From: UJ101 sp047975265
Lineage (GTDB): Bacteria > Bacteroidota > Bacteroidia > Flavobacteriales > UJ101
Length of the DNA: 64,000 nt
Direction of reading: 5' to 3'
Assembly (NCBI GenBank): GCA_047975265.1
Contig: JBKEDE010000013.1
Span: 17,436 to 81,435, forward strand
The position numbers and the translations under genes are program-made. This document shows positions 9,293-17,703 of this stretch, piece after piece. Positions within the stretch are counted from its first letter, which is position 1; each line of letters opens with the position of its first letter. The notes beneath the pieces were generated by a model that saw only the letters and a list, made by a program, of their open reading frames with translations, ran no database searches and was not told where the DNA came from.

Positions 9293-9300
9293 TACTTTTG
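9293..9300 (+). promoter_or_regulatory. Putative -7 promoter box for the sigma factor gene
   Basis: TACTTTTG matches the Bacteroidota consensus TAnnTTTG and lies 92 nt before the sigma factor start. No clear -33 TTTG is present at the usual distance, so the assignment is tentative. Confidence 0.4.
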
Positions 9301-9391
9301 CTTTGTATAATGTAAAAAAATCGCCTATAAGAATATCTACTTTTAAAAAAATTAATAACAATTTATCTAAACTTAGTTAAAAAGTAGAAGT

Positions 9392-9994
9392 ATGGCATTA
9401 TCACATAATATCAAAGACCAAGTCTTAGTCCAAGATTATATAAATGGAGATGAGAAGGCTTTGCAAAAGCTTCTCACAAGGCATAAGTCGGCTATTTATA
9501 ATTTTATTTATTCCAAAATACATAACCGGGAATTAGCAGAAGATATTTTTCAGGATACCTTTATAAAAGTAATTCACAATCTTAAATTAAAGAAGTATAA
9601 TGAAAAAGGGAAGTTTCTTCCTTGGGTCATGCGAATTGCCCATAATTTGGTTATTGATTATTTTAGAAAAAACAACCGATTCAGAAAAGTCGAATTTAAA
9701 AATTCCGAAGATGATGATTTTGATATTTTTAAAATATTAGACAATCGGGAAGACAGTATAGAAACGATTATTATAAAAGACCAAATTTTAAACGATCTAA
9801 ACAATATTTTGGTTTACTTACCTGAAGATCAACAAGAAATAATCCGCTTGCGTTTTTATATGGGATTAAGTTTTAAAGAGATATCAGAAGATACTAATGT
9901 GAGCATCAACACCGCTCTGGGACGTATGCGGTATGCTCTGATTAATTTGAGAAAAATAATTAACGAAAAAAACATCACTCTTTTAGAAAGTTAA
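9392..9994 (+). CDS. RNA polymerase sigma factor, sigma-70 family (ECF type)
   Basis: A 200-residue protein with region 2 at about residues 22-92 (RELAEDIFQDTFIKVI, LPWVMRIAHNLVIDYFRK) and region 4 at about 135-190 (LPEDQQEIIRLRFYMGLSFK, then a helix-turn-helix ending TALGRMRYALINLRK). It would direct RNA polymerase to a specific promoter set. No anti-sigma factor gene with a FecR or zinc-binding domain is adjacent. Instead a 48-codon gene follows. This sigma type with a tiny downstream gene is recurrent in flavobacteria. The regulon is not predictable from the sequence. Confidence 0.92.
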   Translation: MALSHNIKDQVLVQDYINGDEKALQKLLTRHKSAIYNFIYSKIHNRELAEDIFQDTFIKVIHNLKLKKYNEKGKFLPWVMRIAHNLVIDYFRKNNRFRKVEFKNSEDDDFDIFKILDNREDSIETIIIKDQILNDLNNILVYLPEDQQEIIRLRFYMGLSFKEISEDTNVSINTALGRMRYALINLRKIINEKNITLLES

Positions 9995-10056
9995 AACAAT
10001 ATTTTTTTATTTGCCTGCGTTATCAAATTAATGATTAAGCTCTAAAACAACAACGT

Positions 10057-10203
10057 ATGGACAAATTTTATACTAAAAAAGAATATTCATTAAAAAAATT
10101 AAAACCTAAAAAATCAACCGTAGAATTTATTTTGAATTATTCAAAAGCCATTGATACCGTTAATATAAAAAATTCGGAATTGGCTCTTGTAATGAAAAAT
10201 TAA
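10057..10203 (+). CDS. Small protein (48 aa) downstream of the sigma factor
   Basis: A 48-codon frame starts at ATG 62 nt after the sigma factor stop. The product is basic and begins MDKFYTKKEYSLKKLKPKKS, then TVEFILNYSKAID. It has no signal peptide or membrane segment. The FILNYSKA segment following a KPK(K)xT stretch looks like a conserved motif in small proteins that I recall next to this sigma factor type in flavobacteria, so it is probably real. It may modulate the sigma factor, but no biochemical evidence is visible. The function is unknown. Confidence 0.65.
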   Translation: MDKFYTKKEYSLKKLKPKKSTVEFILNYSKAIDTVNIKNSELALVMKN

Positions 10204-10227
10204 ATTGCATTGTATATTTTACGGATT

Positions 10228-10806
10228 ATGCGAATTTCACGATTCTACAATTCAATTGCTCCGTTTTATTCTATTATCGATTTTTTTCTAAAACCTCAAA
10301 AAAAGATTTTAGTTCAAGAGATAAATGCACTTTCTAAAGGAAATCTTTTAGAAATCGGAGCAGGTTCTGCACACTTGAATCACTATGAAAATCATTACAT
10401 AACAGTGATTGACGTATCGTATAAAATGCTTGAAAAAGCAAAACAGCAGAACAATGTTCATTCTTTTTATTTAATGAATGGTGAATGCACTTCTTTTCCT
10501 GATAATCACTTTGATTATATTGTTATGAGCCATATTTTATCCGTAACTTGTCATCCTCACCAAATGCTTTTAGAAGCATATCGTCTGTTAAAACCCCATG
10601 GAAAACTTTTTGTATTAAATCATTTTACTCCTCAAAACGCTTTATATTACATCGATTACGGATTTCATTTCATTTCAAATCTTTTTCATTTTAAATCTTT
10701 CTTCAAAATTGATACTTTAGCTGTTTTAAATTTGTTTAAGAAAGAAAAAGAAATTTCACTGGGAACGTTAAATTATTATAAACTCATTATCTTTAAAAAA
10801 GAATGA
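10228..10806 (+). CDS. Class I SAM-dependent methyltransferase
   Basis: About 192 residues from the ATG at 10228; a TTG 18 nt upstream is possible but less likely. The SAM-binding motif I is LLEIGAGSAHL. An acidic residue ends strand 2 (VIDVSYKML), and FDYIVMSHIL plus LLKPHGKLFVLNHF are motifs III and IV of the UbiE/Methyltransf_11 group. The substrate cannot be told; phospholipid or quinone methylases are similar. It overlaps the next gene by 4 nt (ATGA), so the pair is translationally coupled. Confidence 0.85.
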   Translation: MRISRFYNSIAPFYSIIDFFLKPQKKILVQEINALSKGNLLEIGAGSAHLNHYENHYITVIDVSYKMLEKAKQQNNVHSFYLMNGECTSFPDNHFDYIVMSHILSVTCHPHQMLLEAYRLLKPHGKLFVLNHFTPQNALYYIDYGFHFISNLFHFKSFFKIDTLAVLNLFKKEKEISLGTLNYYKLIIFKKE

Positions 10807-11288
10807 AAAAATATCATTTTTATATTATTTTTCCTTTATTTATAAGCCTTGTAATATACACTTTTTTTCGTTCAGAAAATATTATTATCAATCAAATTAT
10901 TCATGATTTTTACCCAAAATCCCATCAATTTTCGTTCAACTTTTCTGATTTTTTAATTTACAACCTCCCGCAAGGGCTTTGGGTTTTTAGCACTACTTTA
11001 ATTTCAAAAAATTTATATGTCAAAAAATTTAATTTGGCTTTTTCTCCTTTAATTTTTAGTTTTTATATTGAAATCATTCAGTATTTTCACTTTACCAACG
11101 GAACTTTTGATTATTGGGATTTAATTACCGCTCTTTTCGGTTTTTTAATTGCTTATTCAGTTGATTGTCCTTACAAAAAAGAACAACTTTTAAATAACTT
11201 TAATTTTAGAACCATTTTATTCAGCTTTAGTTACTTTATTGTTATTTTATCGGTTTATAATGCCAATCATCATTTTTTAAATATTTAA
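10803..11288 (+). CDS. VanZ-like membrane protein
   Basis: A 161-residue protein with about four hydrophobic segments. The stretch FYIEIIQYFHFTNGTFDYWD matches the hallmark of small VanZ-like proteins (E-I-x-Q, then G-T-F-D-x-x-D before a transmembrane helix). The role of these proteins is not established outside teicoplanin resistance in enterococci, so no resistance role is implied. It overlaps the methyltransferase gene by 4 nt upstream. Its last 47 nt overlap the 3' end of queG on the other strand. Confidence 0.6.
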   Translation: MKKYHFYIIFPLFISLVIYTFFRSENIIINQIIHDFYPKSHQFSFNFSDFLIYNLPQGLWVFSTTLISKNLYVKKFNLAFSPLIFSFYIEIIQYFHFTNGTFDYWDLITALFGFLIAYSVDCPYKKEQLLNNFNFRTILFSFSYFIVILSVYNANHHFLNI

Positions 11289-12186
11289 TATTTCGTTGCA
11301 AACCTTTAAACTTGGTTCGCTTTACAGCTGATTTTCTAAACAAAGTCTGAAAGACTTCTTCTGTAATTTCTTCCCACTCTTTTTTTTCATAATTCAACAA
11401 GTCTTCATGAGGTAAGAATTTTTCTTCATAATGAGGTGATGAAAAACGATTCCACGGACATACATCCTGACAAATATCACATCCAAATATCCAATCTTCA
11501 AATGAATACCCTTTAGGAATTTCATCCTTTAACTCAATGGTGAAATAGGATATACATTGGCTTCCATCAACCATATAGGGTTCTATGATGGCATCAGTCG
11601 GGCAGGCATCCATACATTTTGTACATGTACCGCAATGGTCAGTTGTAACCGTATCATATTCTAAGTCTAAATCAATCATTAATTCTGCCAAAAAGAAAAA
11701 AGAACCTGTTTTTTTTGAAATTAAATTTCCGTTTTTACCTCGCCATCCCAAACCACTTTTAAAAGCCCATGCTTTTTCTAACACAGGAGCAGAATCCACA
11801 AAAGCCTGCCCTTGAACTTCGCCTATTTCTTCTTGAATAAACTGCAACAATTCCCATACTTTTTTTTTCACTACATAATGGTAATCCTGTCCGTAAGCAT
11901 ATTTGGCAATTTTGTACGTATTATTTTTTTGAATATTTTGAGGGTAATAACCGTATAACAATGAAATAACCGATTTTGAGCCCTCCACCAGTTTGGTTGG
12001 ATCTAAGCGTTTGTCAAAATAATTTTGCATATAGCTCATTTTTCCAAACCGATTTTCTTTTAACCATTTTTCTAATCTTGGGGCTTCTTCTTCCAGAAAT
12101 CCGGCTTTTGAAATACCACAATTCAAAAATCCAAGCGATAAGGCTTTTTGTTTAATTAATTGCGTATGTTTCCGGTGAAAATTCAT
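11242..12186 (-). CDS. queG: Epoxyqueuosine reductase QueG
   Basis: A 314-residue iron-sulfur/cobalamin protein that carries out the last step of queuosine synthesis, reducing epoxyqueuosine in tRNA anticodons. Two [4Fe-4S] cysteine clusters are clear: CGTCTKCMDACPTDAI (about 188-203) and CDICQDVCPWN (about 240-250). The N-terminal part has the FGKMSYMQ and VISLLYGYYP segments and FVDSAPVLEKAWA with the catalytic aspartate. Length is normal for the short form. A TATTTTTG -7 box lies on its strand at 12192-12199. The gene is convergent with the VanZ-like gene and overlaps it by 47 nt. Confidence 0.95.
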   Translation of the reverse strand: MNFHRKHTQLIKQKALSLGFLNCGISKAGFLEEEAPRLEKWLKENRFGKMSYMQNYFDKRLDPTKLVEGSKSVISLLYGYYPQNIQKNNTYKIAKYAYGQDYHYVVKKKVWELLQFIQEEIGEVQGQAFVDSAPVLEKAWAFKSGLGWRGKNGNLISKKTGSFFFLAELMIDLDLEYDTVTTDHCGTCTKCMDACPTDAIIEPYMVDGSQCISYFTIELKDEIPKGYSFEDWIFGCDICQDVCPWNRFSSPHYEEKFLPHEDLLNYEKKEWEEITEEVFQTLFRKSAVKRTKFKGLQRNIKYLKNDDWHYKPIK

Positions 12187-12247
12187 TCCTGCAAAAATAC
12201 ATTTATTATTTTTTTATCTTGCGGGCAAATTGTAATCTTTTATATGG

Positions 12248-12547
12248 ATGAAAAAAAATTACAAAAAAGGATCTCAATGTCTTAATTGTAATCACGTTAT
12301 TTCTAAAAATCATTATTATTGTCCTCATTGTGGGCAAAAAAATAATTTAGATCGCTATACGGTTTATAACCTTATTCACGATTTTTTTCATGATTTTGTT
12401 TCGTACGATTCTAAATTAAGAACTTCTGTAAGAGGGCTTATCAAACAGCCTGGAAATGTGGTTAAAAATTTTGTTATGGGAAAACGTGTTCGGTATGTAA
12501 ACCCTTTTCGACTGTATTTTATTCTTTCGGTTATTTTAATTCTTTAA
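12248..12547 (+). CDS. DUF3667 domain protein, apparently 3'-truncated
   Basis: A 99-residue protein starting with a double-CXXC zinc ribbon (CLNCNHVISKNHYYCPHCGQK), followed by the DUF3667 core with SYDSKLRTSVRGLIKQPG and GKRVRYVNPFRLYFILSVI. Known DUF3667 proteins go on for another 100 to 250 residues with several membrane helices. Here the frame stops inside what should be the first helix, exactly where the opposite-strand alaS ends (4-nt overlap). The gene has probably lost its 3' part by deletion and may be non-functional. The ATG at 12248 is the only start in frame with the zinc ribbon. Confidence 0.7.
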   Translation: MKKNYKKGSQCLNCNHVISKNHYYCPHCGQKNNLDRYTVYNLIHDFFHDFVSYDSKLRTSVRGLIKQPGNVVKNFVMGKRVRYVNPFRLYFILSVILIL

Positions 12548-15165
12548 TTTTTAGTTAAATATTTCTTAGCTTCTCGTAAAGCATTATCAATCCCTTTCAT
12601 ATCTTTACCTCCTGCGGTAGCAAAAAAAGCTTGTCCGCCACCACCGCCTTTAATAAATTGTCCCAATTCACGAACGATTTGCCCTGCATCCAACGATTTT
12701 GAGGCTACCAGATTTTCTGAAACAAATACAGTTAAAGTTGGTTTTTGGTTTGCTGTTGAACCTATTACCATAAATAAATTTTCTACTTCACTTTTTAATT
12801 GAAAAGCAATATTTTTTATAGCTCCTGCATCTAAATCTGTCTTTTCAGCTATAAAAGTTATATTTTCTATCTTTTCGGCTTTGTTGATCCATTCTGTTTT
12901 TGCATATTTTGCTTTTTCTTTAACCAATTGTTCTATCTGCTTGCGTAATACCGTATTTTCTTTTTGAATCGATTCTATAGCCTTAATCGGTTGTTTCGAA
13001 TTTTTCATCAACTTTAAAACCTTCGAATATTCTACAAAATATTTTTTTAAATGATCGATGGCTTTCTGCCCTGTAATCGCTTCTATTCTTCGGATTCCTG
13101 AAGCAATCGAACTCTCAGATTCAATATGAAACATCATAATATCCGTCGTTGATTTTACATGGCATCCTCCGCATAATTCATACGAATCACCAAATTTTAT
13201 GGTACGAACCACATCATCATATTTTTCTCCAAACAAAGCTATGGCACCCTTTTCAATCGCTACATTTACAGGAACGGAGCGATTTTCTTCTAACAAATGT
13301 CCGGTTATAACGTTTTTAAACACAATTTCTTCAATTTTTCGGAGCTCTTCCTCTGTTATTTTTGAATAATGTGAAAAATCAAACCGCAAACGTTCTTCAC
13401 TTACATGAGAACCTCTTTGCTCTACATGATCGCCCAGAATCTCTCTTAAAGCCTGATGCAACAAGTGTGTAGCCGTATGATTTTTTGTGATAGCTTCTCT
13501 TCTTTTTTGATTAACAATTGCTTTAAATGAAGCTCTCATATTTTTGGGTAACGATTGTGCTATATGAATAATCAAATTATTCTCTTTTTTGGTATCGATT
13601 ATTTCTATTTTTTCTCCCAGAGCTTCTATATAACCTGTATCACCTACCTGACCTCCACTTTCAGCATAAAAAGGAGTGAAATTGAATACTATTTGATAAT
13701 GAGTTCCTTTTTTGTTAGTAATTTTTCGGTATTTTGTAATTTTTACATCGGCTTCTAAATAATCATATCCTATAAACTCTTCTTTTTCATCTTCCAAAAT
13801 AGTAATCCAATCTCCTGTTTGCGATTCTGAGTCTTTTTTTGCACGATTCTTTTGATATTGCATCTGTTCTTTAAATCCTTCTTCGTCAATGGTCATTCCA
13901 AAATTTTCAGCAACTAACGCAGATAAATCTGTTGGAAAACCAAAAGTATCATACAACTCAAAAACTATTTTACCTTCAATAACGGTTTTCTTTTCTTTTT
14001 TGTTTAATTCTATTATTTGTAAGATACGATTCAAGCCTTGTTCCAAAGTTCTCAAAAAGGAAATTTCCTCTTCTTTAATTACATTAATAATCAATTCTTT
14101 TTGCTTTATAACTTCGGGAAAAAATTCACCCATTTCTTTTTCTAAAATATCAACTAATTTGAAAATAAAAGGTGTTTTTTGGTCTAAAAAACGATAGCCG
14201 TATGAAATGGCACGTCTTAAAATGCGGCGAATAACATAGCCTGCTCCGCTATTTGAAGGCAACTGACCATCTGCTATGGCAAAAGAAACCGCTCTTAAAT
14301 GATCTGCTACCACTCGAATAGCGATATCATCTTCTTCTTTTTCACCATATATTTTCCCTGAAATTTCTTCAATTTTGTTAATAATCGGCATAAAGACATC
14401 TGTGTCGTAATTGGATTCTTTTTTTTGTACCGTCATACACAAACGTTCAAACCCCATTCCTGTATCGATGTGTTTTTGAGGTAATTTTTCGAGAGAACCA
14501 TCAGCTTTACGCATAAATTCCATAAAAACCAAATTCCATATTTCGATCACCAAAGGATGGTCTGCATTTACTAATTCTTTTCCGGAAATTTTTTGTTTTT
14601 CTTCTTCAGAACGTAAATCAACATGAATTTCAGAACAAGGTCCACAAGGTCCGGTTTCGCCCATTTCCCAAAAATTATCTTTTTTATCAAACTCCAATAT
14701 TCTATTTTCTGCAATATATTTTTTCCAAATTGCAACAGCATCCGTGTCTTTTGGTAAATTATCTTCTTTATCTCCCCCAAAAACGGATACATAGATATTA
14801 TCTATTGGGATTTTATATGTTTCTGTTAAAAGTTCCCAAGCCCAAGCAATTGCTTCTTCTTTAAAATAGTCTCCAAAAGACCAATTTCCCAGCATTTCAA
14901 ACATTGTATGATGGTATGTGTCATGCCCTACTTCGTCTAAATCATTATGCTTTCCGGAAACGCGTAAACATTTTTGTGTATCAGCTATACGAGAATGTTT
15001 GGGTTCTTTATAGCCTAAAAAATAATCTTTAAATTGATTCATCCCTGCATTGGTAAACATCAAGGTTGGATCATCTTTTAAAACAATGGGAGCTGAAGCT
15101 ATAATTTCGTGTTGTTTTTGCTGAAAAAAATCAAAAAATACCTGACGAATTTCTCTCGATTTCAT
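12544..15165 (-). CDS. alaS: Alanine--tRNA ligase
   Basis: An 873-residue class II aminoacyl-tRNA synthetase that charges tRNA-Ala. Visible signatures are motif 2 around FTNAGMNQFKDYFLGYKEP, the editing-domain zinc ligands in HTATHLLHQALREILG and CGGCH, a coiled region near 720-750, and the C-terminal C-Ala glycine-rich segment with FIKGGGGGQAFFATAGG. Length is typical. Its -7 promoter box is likely TAATTTTG on the minus strand at 15188-15195, divergent from the M23 peptidase gene. Confidence 0.97.
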   Translation of the reverse strand: MKSREIRQVFFDFFQQKQHEIIASAPIVLKDDPTLMFTNAGMNQFKDYFLGYKEPKHSRIADTQKCLRVSGKHNDLDEVGHDTYHHTMFEMLGNWSFGDYFKEEAIAWAWELLTETYKIPIDNIYVSVFGGDKEDNLPKDTDAVAIWKKYIAENRILEFDKKDNFWEMGETGPCGPCSEIHVDLRSEEEKQKISGKELVNADHPLVIEIWNLVFMEFMRKADGSLEKLPQKHIDTGMGFERLCMTVQKKESNYDTDVFMPIINKIEEISGKIYGEKEEDDIAIRVVADHLRAVSFAIADGQLPSNSGAGYVIRRILRRAISYGYRFLDQKTPFIFKLVDILEKEMGEFFPEVIKQKELIINVIKEEEISFLRTLEQGLNRILQIIELNKKEKKTVIEGKIVFELYDTFGFPTDLSALVAENFGMTIDEEGFKEQMQYQKNRAKKDSESQTGDWITILEDEKEEFIGYDYLEADVKITKYRKITNKKGTHYQIVFNFTPFYAESGGQVGDTGYIEALGEKIEIIDTKKENNLIIHIAQSLPKNMRASFKAIVNQKRREAITKNHTATHLLHQALREILGDHVEQRGSHVSEERLRFDFSHYSKITEEELRKIEEIVFKNVITGHLLEENRSVPVNVAIEKGAIALFGEKYDDVVRTIKFGDSYELCGGCHVKSTTDIMMFHIESESSIASGIRRIEAITGQKAIDHLKKYFVEYSKVLKLMKNSKQPIKAIESIQKENTVLRKQIEQLVKEKAKYAKTEWINKAEKIENITFIAEKTDLDAGAIKNIAFQLKSEVENLFMVIGSTANQKPTLTVFVSENLVASKSLDAGQIVRELGQFIKGGGGGQAFFATAGGKDMKGIDNALREAKKYLTKN

Positions 15166-15256
15166 ATAATTTTTGCTAAATTTTTCACAAAATTAATAAA
15201 ATCACGTTCATATAACGTAATTTATTTATAAATTTGCTTTGCTTAAAAATCAAAAT

Positions 15257-16237
15257 ATGTCTAAAGAAAAGTTTTATTACGACAGTAAAACCGCTACTTA
15301 TACCAAAATAGAAGAATCATTTCTTAAACGATTTAAAAAAACAGCTGTTGCTCTGTCTGTAATTGGTTTAGGATTTGCTTCTGCATTTCTTTTTTCCAAT
15401 AATAGTGATTCCAATCATCTGTCTTTTTCAAATAAGAATTCGTCATCCGAATTAAATAAAATGGCTAAACAATATGAGGCTTTAAACGAAAAATTAGAAA
15501 AAGCTCATACGGTTTTAGAAAATTTACAAGAACGTGATAATCATTTATACCGTACTTATTTTGAGTTGGATCCTATTTCTGATGAAGTTAGAAAAGGTGG
15601 ATTTGGAGGTACAGATCGTTATAAAGATTTAAAAAATCTATCAAAAGCTGATTTGGTTATTGAAACCAGCAAAAAAGTAGATATATTGAGCAAACAGCTT
15701 TTGGTTCAATCACAATCCATCGAAGAAATTGCGAAGCGAGCAAAAGAAAAAGAAAAAATGCTGGCTAGTATTCCTGCAATACAACCTGTTTCTAAAAACA
15801 AACTTAAACGATTGGCTTCAGGATACGGAATGCGTCGTCATCCTATTTTAAAAATTGGCAAAATGCATTGGGGGCTTGATTTTAGTGCTGATACAGGTAC
15901 ACCTATTTATGCAACTGGAGATGCCGTCGTGAAAAGTGCAGGAAGAATGGGAGGATACGGAAACGTAGTTGTTTTAGATCATGGTTACAGCTATGAAACT
16001 TATTATGCCCATATGAGCAGATTTGGAAAATATAAAGCAGGACAAAAAGTAAAAAGAGGCGATATTATAGGTTATGTAGGAAGTACCGGTTTGTCTTCCG
16101 GACCGCACTTACATTATGAAGTACACAAAAATGGCGAAAAAATAGATCCTATTTCATTTTTCTACAAAAGTGTTAGCCCGGACGAATATAAAAAACTGCA
16201 CGATCAAGCACAAGAAGCCGGACAGTCAATGGATTGA
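15257..16237 (+). CDS. M23 family metallopeptidase, membrane-anchored
   Basis: About 326 residues starting at ATG 15257. A hydrophobic anchor lies near residues 25-45 (ALSVIGLGFASAFLF), then a coiled-coil stretch, then a LytM/M23 domain near 200-310. The zinc and catalytic motifs are present: HPILKIGKMHWGLDF (HxxxD type), YYAHMS and GPHLHYEV (HxH). Such proteins cut or help activate cutting of peptidoglycan peptide crosslinks in the periplasm. A TAAATTTG -7 box lies at 15229-15236. The TTG at 15239 overlaps the promoter region and was rejected as the start. The MerR gene follows 5 nt downstream. Confidence 0.92.
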   Translation: MSKEKFYYDSKTATYTKIEESFLKRFKKTAVALSVIGLGFASAFLFSNNSDSNHLSFSNKNSSSELNKMAKQYEALNEKLEKAHTVLENLQERDNHLYRTYFELDPISDEVRKGGFGGTDRYKDLKNLSKADLVIETSKKVDILSKQLLVQSQSIEEIAKRAKEKEKMLASIPAIQPVSKNKLKRLASGYGMRRHPILKIGKMHWGLDFSADTGTPIYATGDAVVKSAGRMGGYGNVVVLDHGYSYETYYAHMSRFGKYKAGQKVKRGDIIGYVGSTGLSSGPHLHYEVHKNGEKIDPISFFYKSVSPDEYKKLHDQAQEAGQSMD

Positions 16238-16242
16238 TCTAT

Positions 16243-16587
16243 ATGCATATAGAATTACCTGAAAAATTATATTATACAATAGGAGAAGTAGCTCAAGCTT
16301 TTAAGGTGAATACTTCTCTTATTCGTTTTTGGGAAAAAGAGTTTGACATTATCAAACCAAAAAAAAACAAAAAAGGAAACCGCCTTTTTACTCCAAATGA
16401 TATTACGCATTTTAAATTAATTTATTACTTGGTCAAAGAAAAAGGGTACACACTAGACGGTGCTAAAACCGCTTTAAAAGCGGAACCCGAAAAAACTCAT
16501 ACACAGTTTGAAGTAGTCTCCAGATTAGAAAAAATTCGTGCAGAACTTTTAAAAATTAAGCATGAATTGGATTTAGATGATGATTAA
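16243..16587 (+). CDS. MerR family transcriptional regulator
   Basis: About 114 residues. The N-terminal winged helix-turn-helix has YTIGEVAQAFKVNTSLIRFW (about 9-28) and then RLFTPNDITHFKLIYYLVKE, the full MerR DNA-binding domain. The C-terminal part is a short coiled region with no cysteine cluster, so it is not a metal sensor of the classic type. It begins 5 nt after the M23 peptidase stop and is probably in the same transcript. The pairing of an M23 peptidase with a MerR regulator is common in flavobacteria. The target is unknown. Confidence 0.9.
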   Translation: MHIELPEKLYYTIGEVAQAFKVNTSLIRFWEKEFDIIKPKKNKKGNRLFTPNDITHFKLIYYLVKEKGYTLDGAKTALKAEPEKTHTQFEVVSRLEKIRAELLKIKHELDLDDD

Positions 16588-16599
16588 TTTAAACTATAA

Positions 16600-16635
16600 A
16601 AAAATCCTTCTGAGTTTTTTATCAAAAGGATTTTT
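16600..16635. terminator. Bidirectional terminator between the MerR gene and gap
   Basis: AAAAATCCTT (16600-16609) and its reverse complement AAGGATTTTT (16626-16635) form a 10-bp stem with a 16-nt loop. The arms provide T-tracts on both strands. The site lies between two convergent genes. Confidence 0.75.
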
Positions 16636-16651
16636 GATTTAGAATCTCTTC

Positions 16652-17668
16652 TTAAATTAAACTTGAAAAATGCTTAGTTAAGCGAATCAATTGAGCTACA
16701 TAAGACATTTCATTATCATACCACGTTATAATCTTCACCAATTGCTTACCCTCTTGCTCCATTACTTTTGTTGATAACCCGTCAAACAATGAACCGTACG
16801 TAATTCCTACAATGTCTGAAGAAACTATTGGATCTTCTGTGTAACCTAATGTATCTTTCAAATCATTTTCCGAAGCTAACTTAATAGCATTGTTTATTTC
16901 TTCAGCTGTAACCTTTTGATCTAACTCAACCACCAAATCAACTAAAGAGCCTGTAGGAATCGGAACACGCATGGCTCCTCCATCTAACTTTCCTTTTAAT
17001 TCAGGCAATACTAATCCTACTGCTACAGCAGCTCCTGTTGAGGTTGGAACAATATTTTCTGCAGCAGCACGTCCTCTTCGCAAATCAGAATGGGGTCCGT
17101 CTAACGTATTTTGATCATTGGTATAACCATGAATAGTCGTCATTAACCCTTTTTTGATTCCAAAAGTATCGTTCAACACTTTTGCTACAGGTGCTAAACA
17201 GTTTGTTGTACACGAAGCTCCTGATAGAACTGTTTCTAACCCATCTAAAATAGTATGATTCACGTTGTAAACAACCGTTTTCATATCTCCTTTTGCCGGT
17301 GCTGAAATAATTACTTTTCTGGCACCTGCTTTAATATGTTTTTCTGCTAATTCTTTGGTTCGGAAAAAGCCTGTGCATTCTAAAACGACATCTACTTTTA
17401 AATCTTTCCAAGGCAGATTTTCCGGATCTCTTTCAGAATAAATAGTCGTTGCATTTCCATCCACTATCAACCGATTTTCTTTTATTTCTAAAGAATCTGT
17501 CTTAAAACGCCCCTGTGTGGTATCGTATTTTAATAAATGACCTAATGTTTTGGCGTCTGTCAAATCATTAATGGCTACAACTTCAAATTCCGGACTGTCT
17601 TCAATTAAACGAAAAGCTAAGCGTCCAATTCTACCAAACCCGTTAATGGCAACTCTTACTTTATTCAT
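16652..17668 (-). CDS. gap: Glyceraldehyde-3-phosphate dehydrogenase (type I)
   Basis: A 338-residue enzyme that oxidises glyceraldehyde-3-phosphate with phosphate and NAD(P). The NAD-binding VAINGFGRIGRLAFR is at the N-terminus, the catalytic cysteine is in SGASCTTNCLAP (about 148-159), and WYDNEMSYVAQL is near the C-terminus. It follows pfkA by 35 nt on the same strand, so two glycolytic enzymes appear to form one unit. That unit diverges from a Nudix-type regulator likely to sense a nucleotide-linked metabolite. Confidence 0.97.
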   Translation of the reverse strand: MNKVRVAINGFGRIGRLAFRLIEDSPEFEVVAINDLTDAKTLGHLLKYDTTQGRFKTDSLEIKENRLIVDGNATTIYSERDPENLPWKDLKVDVVLECTGFFRTKELAEKHIKAGARKVIISAPAKGDMKTVVYNVNHTILDGLETVLSGASCTTNCLAPVAKVLNDTFGIKKGLMTTIHGYTNDQNTLDGPHSDLRRGRAAAENIVPTSTGAAVAVGLVLPELKGKLDGGAMRVPIPTGSLVDLVVELDQKVTAEEINNAIKLASENDLKDTLGYTEDPIVSSDIVGITYGSLFDGLSTKVMEQEGKQLVKIITWYDNEMSYVAQLIRLTKHFSSLI

Positions 17669-17703
17669 TGTACTATTTTTTAATATGTTAAAATTTATTT
17701 TTT

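Noticed and set aside
10803..11288. Glycopeptide resistance from the VanZ-like gene
   Set aside because: No vanHAX genes or regulators are nearby; small VanZ-like membrane proteins are widespread in Bacteroidota and not linked to resistance.
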